In this document: piece after piece, positions 62,297-64,000 of the stretch | How positions within the stretch are numbered: position 1 is the stretch's first letter | Layout: each line of letters starts with the position of its first letter | Assembly (NCBI RefSeq): GCF_040712075.1 | Contig: NZ_JBFCVL010000009.1 | Span: 1 to 64,000 of the forward strand | Reading direction: 5' to 3' | Length of the DNA: 64,000 bases | From: Fodinicurvata sp. EGI_FJ10296 | GTDB lineage: Bacteria > Pseudomonadota > Alphaproteobacteria > DSM-16000 > Inquilinaceae | Made by a program: the position numbers and the translations under genes | Notes under the pieces: model-generated | What the model saw: only the letters and a program-made list of their open reading frames with translations | Databases searched by the model: none | Told to the model about the DNA's origin: nothing

Positions 62297-63295
62297 CTAG
62301 TCGGGCACCTTTGCCCAGGCGCCGCTGCGTGCGCTCTCCCATGCCGCATCCGCCAGCAGCAGGGCGCGGCGGCCGTCCTCGACCGTGACAGAGGGCTGGC
62401 GCCCGGCCTCGACCGCGTCGACGAAGTCGTTCAGTTCGTTGACATAGGCGTCGCGATACCGCTCCAGGAAAAAATCCAGCAGCGGTGGCTGTGCCTCGGT
62501 CTCCGTCGCATTCGACCGCAGCATCGCCGCCGGCCGGTGATTGTCGTTGCGTACCATACCCTTGGCGCCGAAGATTTCGATGCGCTGGTCGTACCCATAG
62601 GTCGCCCGGCGGCTGTTGTTGATATGGCAAAGCCGCCCCTTGGCGGTGCGCATGATCACCATTGCGGAATCGAAGTCGCCGGCCTTGCCGATCTCGGGAT
62701 CGACGAGGCTGCTGCCGGTGGCGAAGACCTCGACCGGCTCGTCATCCAGCAGCCATCGCGCCAGATCGAAATCGTGGATGGTCATGTCACGGAAGATGCC
62801 GCCGGAAACGGCGATATAGGACAGCGGCGGCGGGCCCGGGTCGCGGCTGGTGATGATGACCTGCTCGATGGCGCCGACGTCCCCGGCGCGAATGGCGTCG
62901 CGGCAGGCGCGCATGGTCGGATCGAAGCGCCGGTTGAACCCGATGCCTGCCGGTACGCCCGATTTCGCCAGTTGGGCGACACAGGTGTCGACACGCCCGA
63001 TATCGAGGTCGATCGGCTTTTCGCACAGTATCGCCTTGCCGGCATCGGCGGCGGCGATCATCAGGTCGACATGGGTGTTGGTCGAAGACGCTATGAGCAC
63101 GGCATCGATGTCGTGGGCCTTGAAGGCCGAGGCCGCATCCGGCGCCGTGGCTGCGCCGTAAGCATCGGCCAGCGACCGGGCTGCTTCGGTGACGACATCG
63201 ACGACGCATGTCAGTTGCGTGCGTGGATTGGCGGCAATGTTGCCGGCATGCAACTTGCCGATGCGCCCGGCCCCGAACAGACAGATATTCAACAT
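62297..63295 (-). CDS. iolG: myo-Inositol 2-dehydrogenase
   Basis: This 332-residue MocA-family enzyme matches IolG along its length: CLFGAGRIGKLHAGNIAANP, AILCEKPIDLDIGRVDTCV (with the EKP lysine), GGIFRDMTIHDFDLARWLL with the catalytic Asp and His, and HINNSRRATYGYDQRIEIFG. It oxidises myo-inositol to 2-keto-myo-inositol, the substrate of IolE. It lies between the aldolase and transporter genes. Confidence 0.9.
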   Translation of the reverse strand: MLNICLFGAGRIGKLHAGNIAANPRTQLTCVVDVVTEAARSLADAYGAATAPDAASAFKAHDIDAVLIASSTNTHVDLMIAAADAGKAILCEKPIDLDIGRVDTCVAQLAKSGVPAGIGFNRRFDPTMRACRDAIRAGDVGAIEQVIITSRDPGPPPLSYIAVSGGIFRDMTIHDFDLARWLLDDEPVEVFATGSSLVDPEIGKAGDFDSAMVIMRTAKGRLCHINNSRRATYGYDQRIEIFGAKGMVRNDNHRPAAMLRSNATETEAQPPLLDFFLERYRDAYVNELNDFVDAVEAGRQPSVTVEDGRRALLLADAAWESARSGAWAKVPD

Positions 63296-63351
63296 TCAGT
63301 TTGCCTCGATTTGTGGTGACGGGCCAGTACATGCTAACCCGCTGGTCCCGG

Positions 63352-64000
63352 TCAGTATTTTGCCGTCCCCGTTTCTTCGCGCCCCGTTTCTTCGCGCCCC
63401 GTTTCTTCGCGCCCCGTTCCATCGCGCATGACCGCGACCGTGCGGGCGGCCGCGCCTGTCAACAGGCGAACATCCGAACCGATGGTCACCAGCCGGAAAC
63501 CCTTGTCGATCATCGACAGGGCGTATTCCGGCGTTCCGTTATGAATACCGGCGATGACACCGTGTTCCGTCGCCTTGGCCAATATCAGATCGATCGCCTC
63601 GACCACGACCGGATCTGTCTGATCGAAGCCGGGCGTGCGGCCAAGCGCATTGGACAGATCGGCGGGACCGATATAGACGGCATCGATGCCCGGCACTGAA
63701 AGAATGGCGTCGAGATTGTCCAGCGCCTGCCGGGTCTCGATCATCGCGATCACGGCAACGGTATCGTTGGCGCGCGCGGCATAGTCCGCCCCGGCATAGA
63801 CCGTCGCCCGGATCGGTCCGAAACTGCGGCCGCCCAACGGCGGATAACGGCATGCTTCGACCAGGCGTTCTGCGTCGGCGGCGGAATTGACCATCGGGCA
63901 GATGACGCCATAGGCGCCGGCGTCGAGAACCTTCATCAGGATGCCGGGTTCGAGCCAGGGAACCCGCACCAGCGGCACCGTCTCGGTGGTGCTGATCGCC
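63352..64000 (-). CDS. HpcH/HpaI-family aldolase, C-terminal part
   Basis: The gene runs in from beyond 64000 and gives about 215 C-terminal residues. Family motifs are VPLVRVPWLEPGILMKVLDAGAYGVICPMVNSAADAERLVEAC, GGRSFGPIRA, and IPG-like IDAVYIGPADLSNALG. It is a metal-dependent class II aldolase acting on 2-keto-3-deoxy acids, giving pyruvate and an aldehyde. The C-terminus ends in a repeated REETG pentapeptide from a 15-bp tandem repeat. It is the first visible gene of the right operon. Confidence 0.88.
   Translation of the reverse strand, partial: AISTTETVPLVRVPWLEPGILMKVLDAGAYGVICPMVNSAADAERLVEACRYPPLGGRSFGPIRATVYAGADYAARANDTVAVIAMIETRQALDNLDAILSVPGIDAVYIGPADLSNALGRTPGFDQTDPVVVEAIDLILAKATEHGVIAGIHNGTPEYALSMIDKGFRLVTIGSDVRLLTGAAARTVAVMRDGTGREETGREETGREETGTAKY
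63367..63420. repeat. 15-bp tandem repeat, about 3.6 copies, in the aldolase 3' end
   Basis: CCCCGTTTCTTCGCG occurs exactly at 63367-63381, 63382-63396 and 63397-63411, followed by a partial copy to 63420. The period is a multiple of three, so the reading frame is kept and the protein gains a run of REETG units. Confidence 0.95.

Noticed and set aside
63367-63420. CRISPR or origin iteron reading of the 15-bp repeat
   Set aside because: The copies are directly contiguous without spacers and lie inside a coding frame, so this is a coding microsatellite.

Overview
The window is gene-dense, GC-rich bacterial chromosome. Gene content (TctABC, TRAP-TAXI and Liv-type uptake systems, a phage-shock operon with a PspF activator, several MocA-family and IlvD/Edd enzymes, an RpiR-regulated inositol-type locus, a B12-binding sensory protein) and codon use point to an alphaproteobacterium, most plausibly of the Rhodospirillales type. 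That placement is inference from gene families, not from a marker gene. There is no rRNA, CRISPR array, prophage or insertion sequence; one tRNA-Arg(CCU) lies at 25.57-25.64 kb.

Layout. 0-2 kb: the end of a cobalamin-binding sensory protein, a degenerate receiver protein and a canonical single-domain response regulator. 2-9.4 kb (minus): a seven-gene operon, tctC-tctB-tctA-gntR-hydroxyacid dehydrogenase-IlvD/Edd dehydratase-DapA-family lyase, which looks like uptake and breakdown of a sugar acid. 9.6-13.8 kb: a TRAP-TAXI receptor and fused permease, divergent from an AbrB-family membrane protein. 13.8-17.8 kb: a methyltransferase, cytochrome b561, a Pmp3 peptide, a DUF4112 protein, and a type III polyketide synthase translationally coupled to an ICMT-like methyltransferase. 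17.8-25.4 kb: a membrane histidine kinase, a small secreted protein, an ABC-F ATPase, a LuxR-type regulator with a degenerate receiver, about 1 kb of poorly coding DNA, a hydroxyacid dehydrogenase and an SDR.

25.5-30.5 kb: the tRNA, a DECR2-like SDR divergent from an enoyl-CoA hydratase, pabA/pabB and an unassigned ATP-grasp-like protein. 30.7-35.5 kb: livG-F-H-M convergent with the binding protein gene. 35.6-39.3 kb: a membrane-anchored receiver, pspF, and pspABC behind a clear sigma-54 promoter. 39.5-49.9 kb: a globin-coupled chemoreceptor, HAD phosphatase, cardiolipin synthase, CatE-like dioxygenase, L-lactate dehydrogenase, an rRNA m5U methyltransferase, a Sel1 protein, a tautomerase and small unknowns. 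49.96-50.24 kb is a cluster of dispersed palindromic repeats.

50.3-64 kb is a carbohydrate locus. A left operon (minus) encodes an aldehyde dehydrogenase, hydroxyacid dehydrogenase, MocA oxidoreductase and IolE-like dehydratase. A divergent rpiR regulator follows. A right operon (minus, running in from beyond the window) encodes an HpaI-type aldolase, IolG, two separate sugar-ABC ATPases, a permease, a binding protein, a further MocA oxidoreductase and an aldo/keto reductase. IolG and IolE indicate inositol or a related cyclitol as substrate, but IolA, B, C, D and J are not in view.

The most unusual items are: the orphan ATP-grasp-like gene; the PKS-ICMT pair; a 13-bp perfect hairpin inside pspB; the split sugar-ABC ATPase pair; and several 12-17 bp tandem duplications sitting at the 3' ends of genes.
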